Positions 21,783-34,188 of a DNA stretch of 64,000 bases are shown here, piece by piece. Source of the stretch: Serripes groenlandicus (taxonomy: Eukaryota; Mollusca; Bivalvia; Cardiida; Cardiidae); assembly GCA_031761405.1 (NCBI GenBank), contig JASEVX010000001.1, forward strand, positions 21,107,584 to 21,171,583, in the 5' to 3' direction. Made by a program: the position numbers and the translations under genes. The notes beneath the pieces were generated by a model. That model did no database searches and was not told the DNA's origin. It saw only the letters and a list, made by a program, of their open reading frames with translations. Position 1 is the first letter of the stretch. The number at the start of each line of letters is the position of its first letter.

Positions 21783-22020
21783 ATAAACCCTTACCACCAT
21801 ACAGCAAATCTGAAGCAGACGACTTTGAAAAGATCAAGACAAAATTCGAGGAATTTCAAAAATATGGAAGTAAACATACAATGTACTGAAGAGAGTTTAA
21901 AACATTGTGGCAAAAAGTGAGATTACTCATGGGGTGAAATTTCTTCTTTTGCCACAATGTTTTCAAAAGACATCTGCTGAAGATGAGTCTAAGATGCATC
22001 TACAGGTGGAAAACGGTTAA
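21783..22020 (-). mobile_element. piggyBac-type MITE, diverged
   Basis: ataaacccttaccaccatac ... tggaaaacggttaa. It shares its right TTAA with the next copy. Confidence 0.65.
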
Positions 22021-22246
22021 CCCATTCCCTCATACGACAATTCTGCAGCAGACGACTTTGAACATATTTTGTCAAAAAATGAAAAATCTTAATAATTGAA
22101 TGGATAACCCATGACAAAAAGTGGAAAACATTGTGGCAAAAGGAGAAATTGCACGTTTTGTGCAATTTCTTCTTTTGTTACTATGTTTTCAAAAAGCCGT
22201 CTGCTGCAGAGGCGTCAGAAAGTGTCTATACGAGGGAAAGGGTTAA
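22017..22246 (-). mobile_element. piggyBac-type MITE, 230 bp
   Basis: TTAA at both ends; abuts the previous copy. Confidence 0.9.
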
Positions 22247-22334
22247 AAATATAAATGACAATTCTGATCAGAAGACATACTTTCACCACATTCTTCAATC
22301 AGCCATTCTCTTTCATATGAAGCTCCTGAATTGT

Positions 22335-22572
22335 TTAACCCTTTCCCACATACAAAAAAATCTGCAGCAGACGACTAAGAATTTAATGTCTAACCAAAAA
22401 TATGGAAAATCTCTATAAGTGAAGGTATAGTTACTGAAATAAGATAAAAACATTGTGTGGCAAAAGGAGAAATTGCTCGTTTTGAGAAATTTCTCCTTTA
22501 AACGTCACAATGTTATCAAAAGTCGTCTGCTGCAAATGTGTCAAAATGCATCTATAGGTGGGAAAGGATTAA
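22335..22572 (-). mobile_element. piggyBac-type MITE
   Basis: ttaaccctttcccacataca ... tgggaaaggattaa. Confidence 0.75.
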
Positions 22573-22616
22573 ATAACTGAAAAACAAACCAGGAAAAGGT
22601 CTGAGGCCCCATATAA

Positions 22617-22921
22617 CTATAAAACTCAAAACGTTCTGAACTCAGAAAAATAAAGTGTTCTCTGTACTCAGAATTCATTCTCACAATAGAATCATTTCAA
22701 TTCGTTCTCGACGCAAACTATAAAACACTTGGAGTACATTGACTACTTAATTTCATCTTGGAGTATGTCAACAAACCAATTTCTCCCAATATAAACAAAC
22801 TCAACTTAAAGGTAATCCAAAAGTTTTATAGTCCTGGTACTCAAGTTGAGCATGGAGAACATTTTCTGAGCATTGAGAATGTTTTCTGAGCATGGAGAGC
22901 GTTTTAAAAGTTTTATAGTTT
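22617..22921. mobile_element. TATAAAAC-ended repeat, longest copy
   Basis: Inverted termini: actataaaactcaaaacgtt with ctgaactcag at left, ctgagcatggagagcg with ttttaaaagttttatagt at right. A MITE copy follows at once. Confidence 0.6.
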
Positions 22922-23135
22922 CACCTCTGCAGCAGATGACTTTTTGAAATAATTGTGACTAAAGGTGAAATTGCTCTAATTTAAGCAAGCAATTTCTCCT
23001 TTTGCCACAATGTTTTCAACTTTTTTCAGTAATTAAAACCTCAATTTAAAAATCTCGAGATGTACGTTCCATGTTTTTGCCGAGATGTTTTCAAAGTTGT
23101 CTGTTTCAGACTTACTGTATGTGGGAAATGGTTAA
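22922..23135 (+). mobile_element. piggyBac-type MITE, left terminus missing
   Basis: Starts at cacctctgcagcagatgac, directly at the edge of the TATAAAAC-ended repeat; right end gtgggaaatggttaa. Confidence 0.7.
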
Positions 23136-23392
23136 ATAGGCATATCGTAGGTTCATTCGATCTAACTTCATGATTATCCTAAGATCATTATTCTCACCTT
23201 TTCCGCCAGTGAATTTGTACTAGCAGTCAACAGAGAAGTGTTGAAATATTTTCTGATGTCTAAAGATTCATTTTGTCCTCCCTCGTCAGAGTTGTTCTTT
23301 GAATGCTTTAAGGCTCACAAACTTTGGAGACAGGAATATGCAAGTTTCTGTTTCCTAGATAGACCTAACCAGGATGTGATGAGATGGTGATC

Positions 23393-23612
23393 TACCCCTT
23401 TCTAACTTATGACAGATCTGTAGCAAATAACTAGAAACAAATATATAGAAATTCTCTATGAATAAAACGTTATCATTGAAAAGAGAAAAAACATTGTGGA
23501 AAATGGAAAAAATTGCTCAATTTGAGCAAATTCCCCTTTTGTCCCAATGTTTTCAAAAGTCGTCTGCTGCAAATGTGTCAAAATGCATTTGCATTTGGGA
23601 AAAGGTTATATT
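23393..23612 (-). mobile_element. piggyBac-type MITE, diverged
   Basis: Clear hairpin region attgctcaatttgagcaaat and gtcgtctgctgcaaatgtgt; ends eroded. Confidence 0.6.
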
Positions 23613-24533
23613 CCATTCAAGCAAAAGTTGACGACCCTGCCAAAAATCGTGACACCAGTAGAAGAAACGTGTCCCTATACCCTGACACCAGTATAAGAAA
23701 TCTGTCCCTATACCATGACACCAGAAGAAGAAATCTGTCCATGGAATAGACACAACTTTCAATAGGTACCACAAACCTTATACACGAGGGACTTTCTCTC
23801 TGCTCCAGGGACTATTGTTGTTCGGTGGAATTGTCTTTTTTTGCACAATGCTCTTTCTACTCGATGTTAGAGTTGGGTAACCATTTATCTCTTTGTGATT
23901 ATTTTGTAGGTATTTATAGTACATCCTGATAATATCTATATTTTCACTCTTTCAGCACCAATGGCAATAATGAGGTTTTTGCAACCGATACAGATTCAGG
24001 CGAGTCAGCTCATATTAAAACAAGCTGTCTCACCTGAAATCAGCATTGTTTGCCTTGAAGTTATTGAAATATTCCAAAACTCTTCTTACATGATTTTGAA
24101 CATGCCATGGTAGAGTGGACTTCATGTAATTTGGTGCTAATAGAGTAATCAAAGCTGACACAATCATAGCTGTGCTTTTTATAATGCAAAATCACTGAAT
24201 TATATTATTTTCCATTGATATTTTCAAAAATTGCCAGTGCTACTGATATAAAACAGCATGCCTATAAAGTAAAAGATTCAATTTGCCATGAACAATTGTC
24301 CTCCTATCTCTCTGTCTCTCTCTCTCCAGTTTATATACTGGATCATTTTTTTACATTTTTGACATGTGAATCAATAGTGATAATATTTTCACATGTCATA
24401 ATACATCCCGACCAGGCAATGTAGAATGTTATTATTTTATTCTATCCTATTGTTCTTATTGATCAATCCAAAGATACATCTATTAATGTTGTACTATTCA
24501 ACTTGTATCCAATGACTGCTTCACTACATGAAC
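23613..24533. other. Unassigned sequence with short tandem repeats
   Basis: Apart from the 34-bp repeat and a (TC)n patch near 24305, nothing is recognised. Confidence 0.5.
23640..23748. repeat. ~34-bp tandem repeat, 3 copies
   Basis: tgacaccagtataagaaat, ctgtccctatacc repeated three times with substitutions. Confidence 0.75.
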
Positions 24534-24766
24534 TTAACCCTGTCCCACATACAACAATTCTGCAGCAGACGACTTTGAACATATTTTGTCTAAACAGAAG
24601 ATCTCTATAATTGAATGGATAACCTATGACTAAAAGTGGAAAACATTGTGGCAAAAGGAGAAATTGCTTGTTTTGAGCAATTTCTTCTTGTGTCACTATG
24701 TTTTCAAAACGCCGCTAGATTTGTTGCTGCAGAGGAGTTAAAAAGCTTCTGTATGAGGAAAAGGAA
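24534..24766 (-). mobile_element. piggyBac-type MITE
   Basis: ttaaccctgtcccacatac ... gtatgaggaaaagga. Confidence 0.75.
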
Positions 24767-24824
24767 CTTGGTCAAACCTACAATCCCCTTGGAAGAAACC
24801 GGAGTACAAGAATTATAACTAGAA

Positions 24825-25200
24825 TAGAGTGCTCCGCGGAGCACGTGTGTCACCTGCATCTACTCATTGAAAGTGTGACGAAAAGTGTGACGAAAAAGTG
24901 TGACGGACAGACAGACGTGCCAAGGATACGGTTTATTCCGTACTTATCACCCTTTTACGGAATAAATAGCATTAATATGCTAATTAGATACCCATTAGAA
25001 AATTATAAAAAAACAAACACTTATCATGTCTTATAAGGGTGGTGGGTGGGCTTTAGGAGAACAACAGTACTCAACAAGTGTCCTTTCATAGGCTCAGACA
25101 GACAGACGGACGGATGGACAGACGCAGGACAAAAAAAAAAAGCAAGTGCCCACGCAGGGTGACACACTAAAAAGTGTTCCAAGGAGCACATGTATTAAAT
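24825..25200. mobile_element. Pearl-like remnant with two microsatellite patches
   Basis: Starts with a perfect 16-nt palindrome GTGCTCCGCGGAGCAC (24829..24844). It has (GACAGACG) patches at 24903..24920 and 25094..25125 and a hairpin formed by tttattccgt and acggaataaa. Orientation is unclear. Confidence 0.4.
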
Positions 25201-25726
25201 TAATAATACCAATAAACCATGACTTGAACCAATGTAAACCACAACATACAGACAGACAGTTTGCTGTACATATAATAGCACCAGTTATATATAATCTTAT
25301 TCAAAAATCTCACCAAAGTTTGTATTAGATTTCAGCAGCTGTATAATGTCTTCTTCAATCAATTCCATAATGGAAAGGGTTAAAACAATGTCTGGAATCT
25401 TAGATTGAATGCAGCAAGTTTGCAGGTTTTTAGTCTGCAAATGCAAACAAAACAAGACTTCTATTGTAACAAAATACAACTTGAGTTGTTTTTTTTGTAC
25501 AATAGAAAGCCTGGCCAAAATCAATATTCACTCGCTATAAAATATACATCATATATTAACGTGGAAACTTCAGCATGACAGCCCAAATATTAGTCAAGCA
25601 TTTCATCAATGTAATGCCATACTTTTGGCGTCAGCAGTTTTCTCCTCTCACAGCTCTGTTCAGATTAATTCTGGAAATCATCCATAAAACATCTTAGCAA
25701 AATCACAGCACACAGAAACTTCTTGC
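25201..25726. other. Unassigned AT-rich sequence
   Basis: No gene or assigned repeat seen; a 75-codon minus-strand frame looks incidental. Confidence 0.4.
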
Positions 25727-25961
25727 TTAACCCTTTTCCGCATACAACCTTTCTATAGAGGACGACTTTGAAATCAGCTAGGCAAATATATAGAAAATCT
25801 CTACAAAATGACAGTTTCACTATTGAATAGAGTTGAAAACATAGTTGCAAAAGGATTATTAAATTGCTTGTTTTGAGCAATTTCTTCTTTTGTCACAATG
25901 TTTTCAGAAATGTGTCTGCTGCAGATGTGGCAAAATGCATCTACAAGCAGGAAAGGGTTAA
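25727..25961 (-). mobile_element. piggyBac-type MITE
   Basis: TTAA at both ends; ttgcttgttttgagcaattt hairpin. Confidence 0.8.
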
Positions 25962-26061
25962 GGAATGAAACATACCCAGTGTTGGTAAATTTGTCATGTG
26001 TTTCCACAACCTGGTTTAAGTTTGTTTAAACCACTTCTCACATACAACAATTTTTATGTGT

Positions 26062-26280
26062 TTAACCCTTTCTCACATACAGCATATCTGCAGCAGACGA
26101 CTTTGAAGACATTTAGTAAAAAATATGAAAATCTCGATAAATGAAGGTATATAATTACGGAATACAGTTGGAAACATTGTGGCAAATTGCTTTGAGCAAT
26201 TTCTCCGTTTGCTTCATTTATGTTAAACAGTCATCTGCTGCAGAGGCGTCAGAAAGTGTCTACATGTGGGAAAGGGTTAA
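26062..26280 (-). mobile_element. piggyBac-type MITE
   Basis: TTAA at both ends; shortened hairpin; abuts the next copy. Confidence 0.85.
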
Positions 26281-26506
26281 CCATTTCCCTCATACGACAA
26301 TTCTGCAGCAGACGACTTTGAACTTATTTTGTCAAAACATAGAAAATCTCCATAATTGAATGGATAACCTATGACTAAAAGTGGAAAACATTGTGGCAAA
26401 AGGAGAAATTGCACGTTTTGTGCAATTTCTTCCTTTGTCCCTATGTTTTCAAAAAGACGTCTGCTGCAGAGGCGTCAGAAAGCGTCTACATGTGGGAAAG
26501 GGTTAA
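26277..26506 (-). mobile_element. piggyBac-type MITE, 230 bp
   Basis: Shares TTAA 26277..26280 with the previous copy. Confidence 0.9.
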
Positions 26507-26585
26507 ATAGCGTGCTAAACCCCTATGGTCTTTACAACAGTAGACAACTTTAGAAAAACATTAAAAGAGTATAAGGTTAAATTGC

Positions 26586-26816
26586 TTAATCCTTCCCTCA
26601 TATAGACGCCTTTCTGACGCCTCTGCAGCAGATGGCTTTTTGAAAACATAGTGACAAAAGAAGAAATTGCTCAAAACGAGCAATTTCTCCTTTTGCCACA
26701 ATGTTTTCCACTTTTTGTCATAGGTTATCCATTTAATTAGAGAGATATACTATTTTTTTTATAAAATATGTTCAAAGTCGTCTGCTGCAGAATTGTCGTA
26801 TGAGGGAAAGGGTTAA
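26586..26816 (+). mobile_element. piggyBac-type MITE, 231 bp
   Basis: Left TTAATCCTTCCC, right gggaaagggttaa. Confidence 0.85.
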
Positions 26817-26964
26817 AAAAAAGACCGATATTTCCCATTTCCACCATCATTGTCAACTCCATGTTACACTTTTCGAGATCATAATAATTAAACACACCCT
26901 AAGATTCTTATCAAATGTTTTCAAGGCAGCCGATGCCTGAATTATCATAGCAGTTGGTAAACCA

Positions 26965-27204
26965 TTAACCCTTTCCCTCATATAGACGCTTTCTGGCACT
27001 TTCTGACGCCTCTGCAGCAGACAGCTTTTTGAAAACATAGTGACAAAAGAAGAAATTGCTCAAAACGAACAATTTCTCCTTTCGCCACATTGTTTTCCAC
27101 ATTTATATAATCAATAGGTTATCCATTCAATTATAGAGATTTTCTATTTTTGACAAAATGTCTTCAAAGTCGCTGCAGAATTGGCGTATGAGGGAAAGGG
27201 TTAA
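26965..27204 (+). mobile_element. piggyBac-type MITE, 240 bp
   Basis: TTAA at both ends; a short duplication of ctttctg near the left end. Confidence 0.85.
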
Positions 27205-27674
27205 GAACTTGTGAGTAACAGCAAAAATTTAAATTGTAAAATCCATAACCCATTATACCTTATATGGTATTTTCAGATTTTTTTCCAGTTTGAAATTTCA
27301 CCTGTAGAAAACTACATAAAATCTGCTTCCATCTAGAAAAACTAAAATGTGATTTTAAAAAGAAATACTTAATATAAAACACTGTGGACTAAGCAAAAGT
27401 TGCTTGTTGTAATAGTTTTTAAAAACATGACAAAAGAAGAAATTGCTCAAAATGACCAATCTCTCTTTAGTACAACACTTACTAAAGGCTTGGAAATGAT
27501 GTCTGTGTTTATAAATAAATCAGTTTCAATTCTGCTCCAACTTTAAGTTGTAGTACACATTAAAGTTAGTCAAACTTGTGTTAAGTGGTCACCTATGCTA
27601 AGCAGCCACTTGAAGATTAACCAAACAACAATATTTTTCTTTATTTCACTGGTATTGAGTAGCACTGTAATCTT

Positions 27675-29684
27675 CAGCAGCTAAATGTTAACACTCCCCT
27701 GGGTGGCTACTAAATTCCCCCATACAAAACATCGACAGCAGCTAAATGTTGACACTCCCCTGGGTGGCTACTAAATTCCCCCATACAAAATATTGACAGC
27801 AGCTAAATATTGACACTCCCCTGGGTGGCTACTAAATTCCCCCATACAAAACATTGACAGCAGCTAAATGTTGACACTCCCCTGGGTGGCTACTAAATTC
27901 CCCCATACAAAACATCGACAGCAGCTAAATGTTGACACTCCCCTGGGTGGCTACTAAATTCCCCCATACAAAACATCGACAGCAGCTAAATGTTGACACT
28001 CCCCTGGGTGGCTACTAAATTCCCCCATACAAAACATCGACAGCAGCCCAATGTTGACACTCCCCTGGGTGGCTACTAAATTCCCCCATACAAAACATCG
28101 ACAGCAGCTAAATGTTGACACTCCCCTGGGTGGCTACTTTCCCCCCATACAAAACATCGACAGCAGCTAAATGTTGACACTCCCCTAGGTGGCTACTAAA
28201 TTCCCCAATACAAAACATCGACAGCAGCTAAATGTTGACACTCCCCTGGGTGGCTATTAAATTCCCCAATACAAAACATCGACAGCAGCTAAATGTTGAC
28301 ACTCCCCTGGGTGGCTATTAAATTCCCCAATACAAAACATCGACAGCAGCTAAATATTGACACTCCCCTGGGTGGCTACTAAATTCCCCCATACAAAACA
28401 TTAACAGCAGCTAAATGTTGACACTCCCCTGGGTGGCTACTAAATTCCCCCATACAAAACATCGACAGCAGCTAAATGTTGACACTCCCCTGGGTGGCTA
28501 CTTTCCCCCCATACAAAACATCGACAGCAGCTAAATGTTGACACTCCCCTGGGTGGCTACTAAATTCCCCCATACAAAACATCTACAGCAGCTAAATATT
28601 GACACTCCCCGGGGTTGCTACTAAATTCCCCCATTAAAACATCGACAGCAGCCCAATGTTGACACTCCTCTGGGTGGCTATTAAATTCCCCCATACAAAA
28701 CATCGACAGCAGCTAAATGTTGACACTCCCCTGGGTGGCTATTAAATTCCCCAATACAAAACATCGACAGCAGCTAAATATTGACACTCCCCTGGGTGGC
28801 TACTTTCCACCATACAAAAACATCGACAGCAGCTAAATATTGACACTCCCCTGGGTGGCTACTAAATTCCCCCATACAAAACATTGACAGCAGCTAAATA
28901 TTGACACTCCCCTGGGTGGCTACTAAATTCCCCCATACAAAACATCGACAGCAGCTAAATGTTGACACTCCCCTGGGTGGCTACTAAATTCCCCCATACA
29001 AAACATCCACAGCAGCTAAATGTTGACACTCCCCTGGGTGGCTACTAAATTCCCCCATACAAAACATCTACAGCAGCCCAATGTTGACACTCCCCTGGGT
29101 GGCTACTAAATTCCCCCATACAAAACATCTACAGCAGCCCAATGTTGACACTCCCCTGGGTGGCTACTAAATTCCCCCATACAAAACATCTACAGCAGCC
29201 CAATGTTGACACTCCCCTGGGTGGCTACTAAATTCCCCCATACAAAACATCTACAGCAGCCCAATGTTGACACTCCCCTGGGTGGCTACTAAATTCCCCC
29301 ATACAAAACAGCGACAGCAGCTAAATGTTGACACTCCCCTAGGTGGCTACTAAATTCCCCCATACAAAACATCGACAGCAGCTAAATGTTGACACTCCCC
29401 TAGGTGGCTACTAAATTCCCCAATACAAAACATCGACAGCAGCTAAATGTTAACACTCCCCTGGGTGGCTATTAAATTCCCCAATACAAAACATCGACAG
29501 CAGCTAAATGTTGACACTCCCCTGGGTGGCTATTAAATTCCCCCATACAAAACATCGACAGCAGCTAAATGTTGACACTCCCCTGGGTGGCTACTTTCAC
29601 CCCATACAAAACATCTACAGCAGCTAAATGTTGACACTCCCCTGGGTGGCTACTAAATTCCCCCATACAAAACATCGACAGCAG
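27675..29684. repeat. Minisatellite, 61-bp unit, about 33 copies
   Basis: The unit runs cagcagctaaatgttgacac, tcccctgggtggctactaaa, ttcccccatacaaaac, atcga. The spacing is exactly 61 bp over most of the array. Variants (ctaaata, cccaatg, ctattaaattccccaat, ctactttcccccc) cluster in runs: four consecutive cccaatg units lie near 29060..29270. This is unequal-exchange homogenisation. There are no spacers, so it is not CRISPR. The part cccccatacaaaac-atcgacagcag resembles the piggyBac-type MITE terminus. Confidence 0.95.
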
Positions 29685-29871
29685 ACAACTTTCATGCACT
29701 TGATGTAAACCTTGAATGTGACACCAAGGGGGTCACAATAGCCCTGACTTTGTTTCTTAAAAAAACCCAGACAAGCTACAAAAAGACTTGAATCTGTCCT
29801 AGGGGTAATTCTACCTGAAGCTTATAACTTCTTCATAAATCAATGTTATATAAATAAGATGACTTTTTCCT

Positions 29872-30103
29872 TTAACCCTTTCCCTCATACAGAAGCTTTC
29901 TGACGCCTCTGCAGCAGACGGCTTTTTGAAAAACATAGTGACAAAAGAAAAAAATTGCACAAAACGTGCAATTTCTCCTTTTGCCACAATGTTTTCCACT
30001 TTTTGTTATAGGTTATCCATTCAACTATTGAGATTTTCTATGTTTTGACAAAATAAGTTCAAAGTCGTCTGCTGCAGAATCGTTGTATGAGGGAAAGGGT
30101 TAA
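29872..30103 (+). mobile_element. piggyBac-type MITE, 232 bp
   Basis: TTAA at both ends. Confidence 0.9.
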
Positions 30104-30399
30104 AGACATTAAAATGTGTCTGCATGCAGTGACTTTTGGATATTTCAGAAACAGATAGCAATAAGATGTACCTTTTTCCTACAATATTCTTTCACCTCTA
30201 TGTTAAAACTATGCTGTCAATTGCTTAGATTTTTCTATTCTTTTCTGTAGATATATATTCAATCAAAATGTAAACTCTCATATAAGGTTACAGGCAAATA
30301 CTGTTTGAAAATACTTAGGGGAGAAATAAATGCTGATAAGCTTTTACAGCATACAACCAGGGGCTTCAAAAAGAAATAGTGCCTTCAACATGCAAACTA

Positions 30400-30560
30400 A
30401 TCCCCTTATCTTCCACATACAATTGAATTTAATCTGCATCAGACGATGCCGAATGCAACTCGGCAAACAAAATGTGGAAAATATAATTTTTTTTGATAAT
30501 AAAGTTAAAAAACTTTGTGACAAAAAGAGAAATTGCTCATTTTACGGCAGCCATTTCACC
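30400..30560 (-). mobile_element. piggyBac-type MITE, left half
   Basis: ccccttatcttccacataca ... gacaaaaagagaaattgctc, then the S2 SINE. Confidence 0.45.
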
Positions 30561-30569
30561 TATACCCAT

Positions 30570-30800
30570 GTCTGTCCTTACTTTCTCACACCAGTTCTCC
30601 ACCCATCAGTCTTTCCAAGAAACTCGTTACTTTTCAACATGTAAAGACTATTAGCCATGTGATTAAAGACGCATGAACCTTGTTTTTCGTTTGACTTTTG
30701 TCAAACATTACGTATGAAAGAATTTTGGCTGAGCTGGGTTTTGAACTCTCAACTCCTGGATTGACAGCCTGTGTAACTTAAATGACTAAGCGTCAGGGAC
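30570..30800 (-). mobile_element. Degraded SINE S2 copy
   Basis: Shares cacaccagttctccac, cttttgtcaaacattacg, gctgagctgggtttt and cctggattgacagcctg with the other S2 copies. Confidence 0.6.
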
Positions 30801-31056
30801 TAAGTAGGTATATAGAAACATACTTAACAATTAATTATCCTCTCTCACACCCAAAAAATAAAAACATCACAATATGATTCTGGAACAGCATCATGAAATG
30901 GCAAGTTCCACCCAAATCTTTTACATGAAGGGTAAACATATAAAAGTTAACTATAAAGTAAATACATTGCTTAAATCCCCTACTTTTAACGGAACTGATC
31001 AATAAATTAAAGTCAGCATCACTCGGCTGCATGCTATAAACAATTACATTCATGTC

Positions 31057-31266
31057 TTATCCCTTTCCCTCATACAGACGATTTTGACGCCTCTTGCAGC
31101 AGACATTTACTTTTGAAAGCATTGTGGCAAAAGGAGAAATTTCTCATAATGAGCAATCTCACCATTCGCCACAATGTTTTAAACTTTCATTTATGTAGAG
31201 TTTTTGTTCTTTTGCCTTGATGGTTTCAAAGCTGTCTGCTGCAGGTTTGCTGTATGAAAGGGTAAT
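31057..31266 (+). mobile_element. piggyBac-type MITE
   Basis: ttatccctttccctcataca ... gctgtatgaaagggtaa. Confidence 0.75.
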
Positions 31267-31429
31267 CCAAGTCTCTTAGGAATTCATAAGCCTGCAGCTA
31301 GCACAAAACCCCTGTCCATCAATATTTCAATACTTGTAGGCATATCAAAGGATTTATATCATGACCCAAAACATATTGTAGAAAAAAAGAAAAGCTCAAG
31401 ACTATATTTCGAAATGATAATGTTTAGTG

Positions 31430-31659
31430 TTAACCCTTTCCCTCATATAGACGCTTTCTGACGCCTTTGCAGCAAACGGCTTTTTGAAAACATAGTGACA
31501 AAAGAAGAAATTGCACAGAACGTGCAATTTCTCCTTTTGCCACAATGTTTTCCACTTTTCGTCATAGGATATCCATTAAATTATGGAGATTTTCTATGTT
31601 TTGACAAAATACGTTCAAAGTCGTCTGCTGCAGAATTGTCGTATGAGGGAAAGGGTTAA
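31430..31659 (+). mobile_element. piggyBac-type MITE, 230 bp
   Basis: TTAA at both ends. Confidence 0.9.
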
Positions 31660-31730
31660 GATGATATTCTTGTATCTCTCAGACCCTTTTTTTTTCAAAG
31701 CAGAAAAGTCTGAGAATGTCTAATCCATTA

Positions 31731-31962
31731 TTAACCCTTTCCCTCATATAGATGCTTTCTGACGCCTCTGCAGCAGACGGCTATTTGAAAACATAGTGAC
31801 AAAAGAAGACATTGCACAAAACGTGCAATTTCTCCTTTTGCCAAAATGTTTAACTGACTTTTAGTCATAGGTTTTCCATTCAATTATAGAGATTTTCTAT
31901 TTTTTGACAAAATGTGTTCAAAGTCGTCTGCTGCAGAATTGTCATATGAGGGAAAGGCTTAA
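31731..31962 (+). mobile_element. piggyBac-type MITE, 232 bp
   Basis: TTAA at both ends; same orientation as its neighbour 70 bp away. Confidence 0.9.
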
Positions 31963-31988
31963 GGAACCTAATTGTACCACCAGCATTA

Positions 31989-32204
31989 TATAACCCTTTC
32001 CCACATACAAGAAATCTGCAGCAGACGACTTTGCAAACATCTAAGTAAAACATATAATACCTCTTTAAACGAGTGCATAATTCCATTTAAAAGATTGAAA
32101 ACATTGTGGCATTGTGGCAAAATGAGAAATTGCTCGTTTTGCCAAAATGTCAGAACTTACGTCATATGAGGAGTCGGAAAGCGTCTACTCACCTACACGG
32201 TTAA
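31989..32204 (-). mobile_element. piggyBac-type MITE, diverged
   Basis: ataaccctttcccacatac ... gcgtctactcacc, ggttaa. Confidence 0.6.
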
Positions 32205-32391
32205 TTTTATAAGGAAATGGGCGATACATTTCAGTAATTCTACAGTGTTCAGTAAATGATTACAAATGACCTACTTTTTTCTGTAATTGTTACACTTACA
32301 TCTTTCTCTAATTATACCACCGCTAATTTACTCTAAAAGGTCAAACACCAAATATGGTAAGCTGTCTCTTTTTAATTAGTACAGACAACTG

Positions 32392-32579
32392 TTAATCCTT
32401 TTTCCGCATACCGCAAATATGCAGATGACCTTGAAAACATATATACTGGCAAAATTTCGGAAAACTCCATAAGGGAAAGTTAATATATTAATAAAAAAGA
32501 GTTGAAAAGATTCTGGCAAAAGGAGAAATAATTGCTCATTACGAGCAAATTTTCCTGTCAGTATGTTTGAAATGATTAA
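32392..32579 (-). mobile_element. piggyBac-type MITE, diverged
   Basis: ttaatcctttttccgcatac; its right part is lost at the next copy. Confidence 0.55.
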
Positions 32580-32800
32580 CCCTTTCCCACATATAACAAA
32601 TCTTCAGCAGACGACTTTGAAAACATCTCGACAAAAATAGGGAACATCTCTGTAACTTATAATTTAATTATTGAATAGACTTGAAAACATTGTAACAAAG
32701 GAATAAATTGCTCATGATGAGCAATTTTTCCTTTGGCTACTATGTTTTTCAAAAGTAGTCTGCTGCAGAGGCTTCAGGCTTTATGTGGAAAAAGGTTTAA
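32576..32800 (-). mobile_element. piggyBac-type MITE
   Basis: ttaaccctttcccacatata ... gtggaaaaaggtttaa; hairpin ttgctcatgatgagcaattt. Confidence 0.75.
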
Positions 32801-32819
32801 GAATTCCCTTGTGTTCTGT

Positions 32820-33011
32820 TTAAATTCTTTCCCTTCCCATTTAAAAACAAACTGCATCAGCTAACCAACCAAAAAAACATTAAGGCAAATACATGAAAAA
32901 TCTCAGAAAATCAAAGTACCATATAATCATTGAATAGAATTGTAAATATTGTGGCAAAAGTCATGCGCTTCAGATTTATGAAAATGCATTCTGCAAGTTG
33001 GAAAGGGTTAG
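32820..33011 (-). mobile_element. piggyBac-type MITE, degraded
   Basis: ttctttcccttcccatttaa ... gttggaaagggtta. Confidence 0.45.
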
Positions 33012-33073
33012 TTGATGAAAGTGAATATGAAGAAAAAGATAAAAATGTAGACACATATGGAAACTGTCAGTTC

Positions 33074-33240
33074 CCAAATGAAGACAGGTTTTGACGTGCC
33101 TCAGCAACAGAAAACTTTTAAAACTGTAACAGGAGCATAATGAGCTATTTCTCCTTTTGCCACAATGTTTTCATCTCCATTCAATAATTATACTTTCAAT
33201 TGTAGAGATTTTCCAAATGTTTACTTTCATTCAAGGGGCA
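33074..33240 (+). mobile_element. piggyBac-type MITE, degraded
   Basis: gagctatttctccttttgcc, acaatgttttcatctccatt; no clear ends. Confidence 0.4.
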
Positions 33241-33333
33241 ATAACTCCTTGAAACATTGGTGGTTCTTAACCTGCACAGACAAATTTGCCCTGTATTCTG
33301 TGGTTTTAAACCCTTGTCCTACAAATTACACCC

Positions 33334-33555
33334 TTAACCCTTTCCCACCTGCAGACGCATTTTGACGCAATAGCAGCAGATGACTTTCGAAAAACATTGT
33401 GTCCAACGGTGAAATTGCTCATGATGAGCAATTTTTCCTTTGGCCTCAATGTTTTCAACTTTATTTAACAATTAAGCTATCTTTATGGAGATTTTTCTTT
33501 TTTATGTCACTATCTTTTCAAAACCATCTACTGCAGATATGCGGGGAAGGGTTAA
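33334..33555 (+). mobile_element. piggyBac-type MITE, CACCTGCAGACG subtype
   Basis: ttaaccctttcccacctgca ... gcggggaagggttaa. Confidence 0.8.
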
Positions 33556-34188
33556 AACTAACAGACCGACAAGCTCACTCCTATATTCCCACCCACCTAA
33601 ACTTCGTTGTTTGCGGGGGTTTCATAATAACAAGAAAGTTCTGAGTACTACATTAAATAAATTCATTGACAGAAAAGGCACACATCATAATTATGGCCAT
33701 TGCTAATATTGTGATCTACAGCTCGGCTCCTTTTTCACACAAAACTTGCAAAACTGAATTGCTCTGGATGTGAAGAAATGGTTTCGTAGAATTGAAGCTA
33801 GCAAACCAGCCAGATATTTCACAGCGGTCACATCAAAACCAAACAACCTATTTTCAGCTGGATTTTATTTGCCATTATTTTTATGATTCTGATGAGTCCA
33901 GAATCGCTGGATCGATCTAACAGCCCGCCAATCTCTCTGCAATTTCCCCCAGCATTTCATGAGTTGATATCGACAGAGATCTGTCATTTCTACAGGATTT
34001 GATGTCCCTCTCTTGCTATTTGTATGGCTATGCACTCACTACTACTGAAACTCGTTGGTCTGTTATAATGCTGCATACTGATTAGTGAACATTACATCAC
34101 TGGGAATCAAAGTACAGCAAATACTTTACTGATTCCCATAACATTTTATCGATGAATTTCCCTTCCATTACCCTACAGAAAATCAAAC
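33556..34188. other. Unassigned sequence
   Basis: No repeat family or exon recognised. Confidence 0.4.

Noticed and set aside
23165..23215. Possible minus-strand exon ending before gtgagaataatg
   Set aside because: A donor-like site exists, but no matching acceptor or recognisable coding frame in the neurexin register.
27675..29684. CRISPR-like repeat array
   Set aside because: The units are contiguous 61-bp repeats without unique spacers, in a eukaryotic genome with no cas genes.
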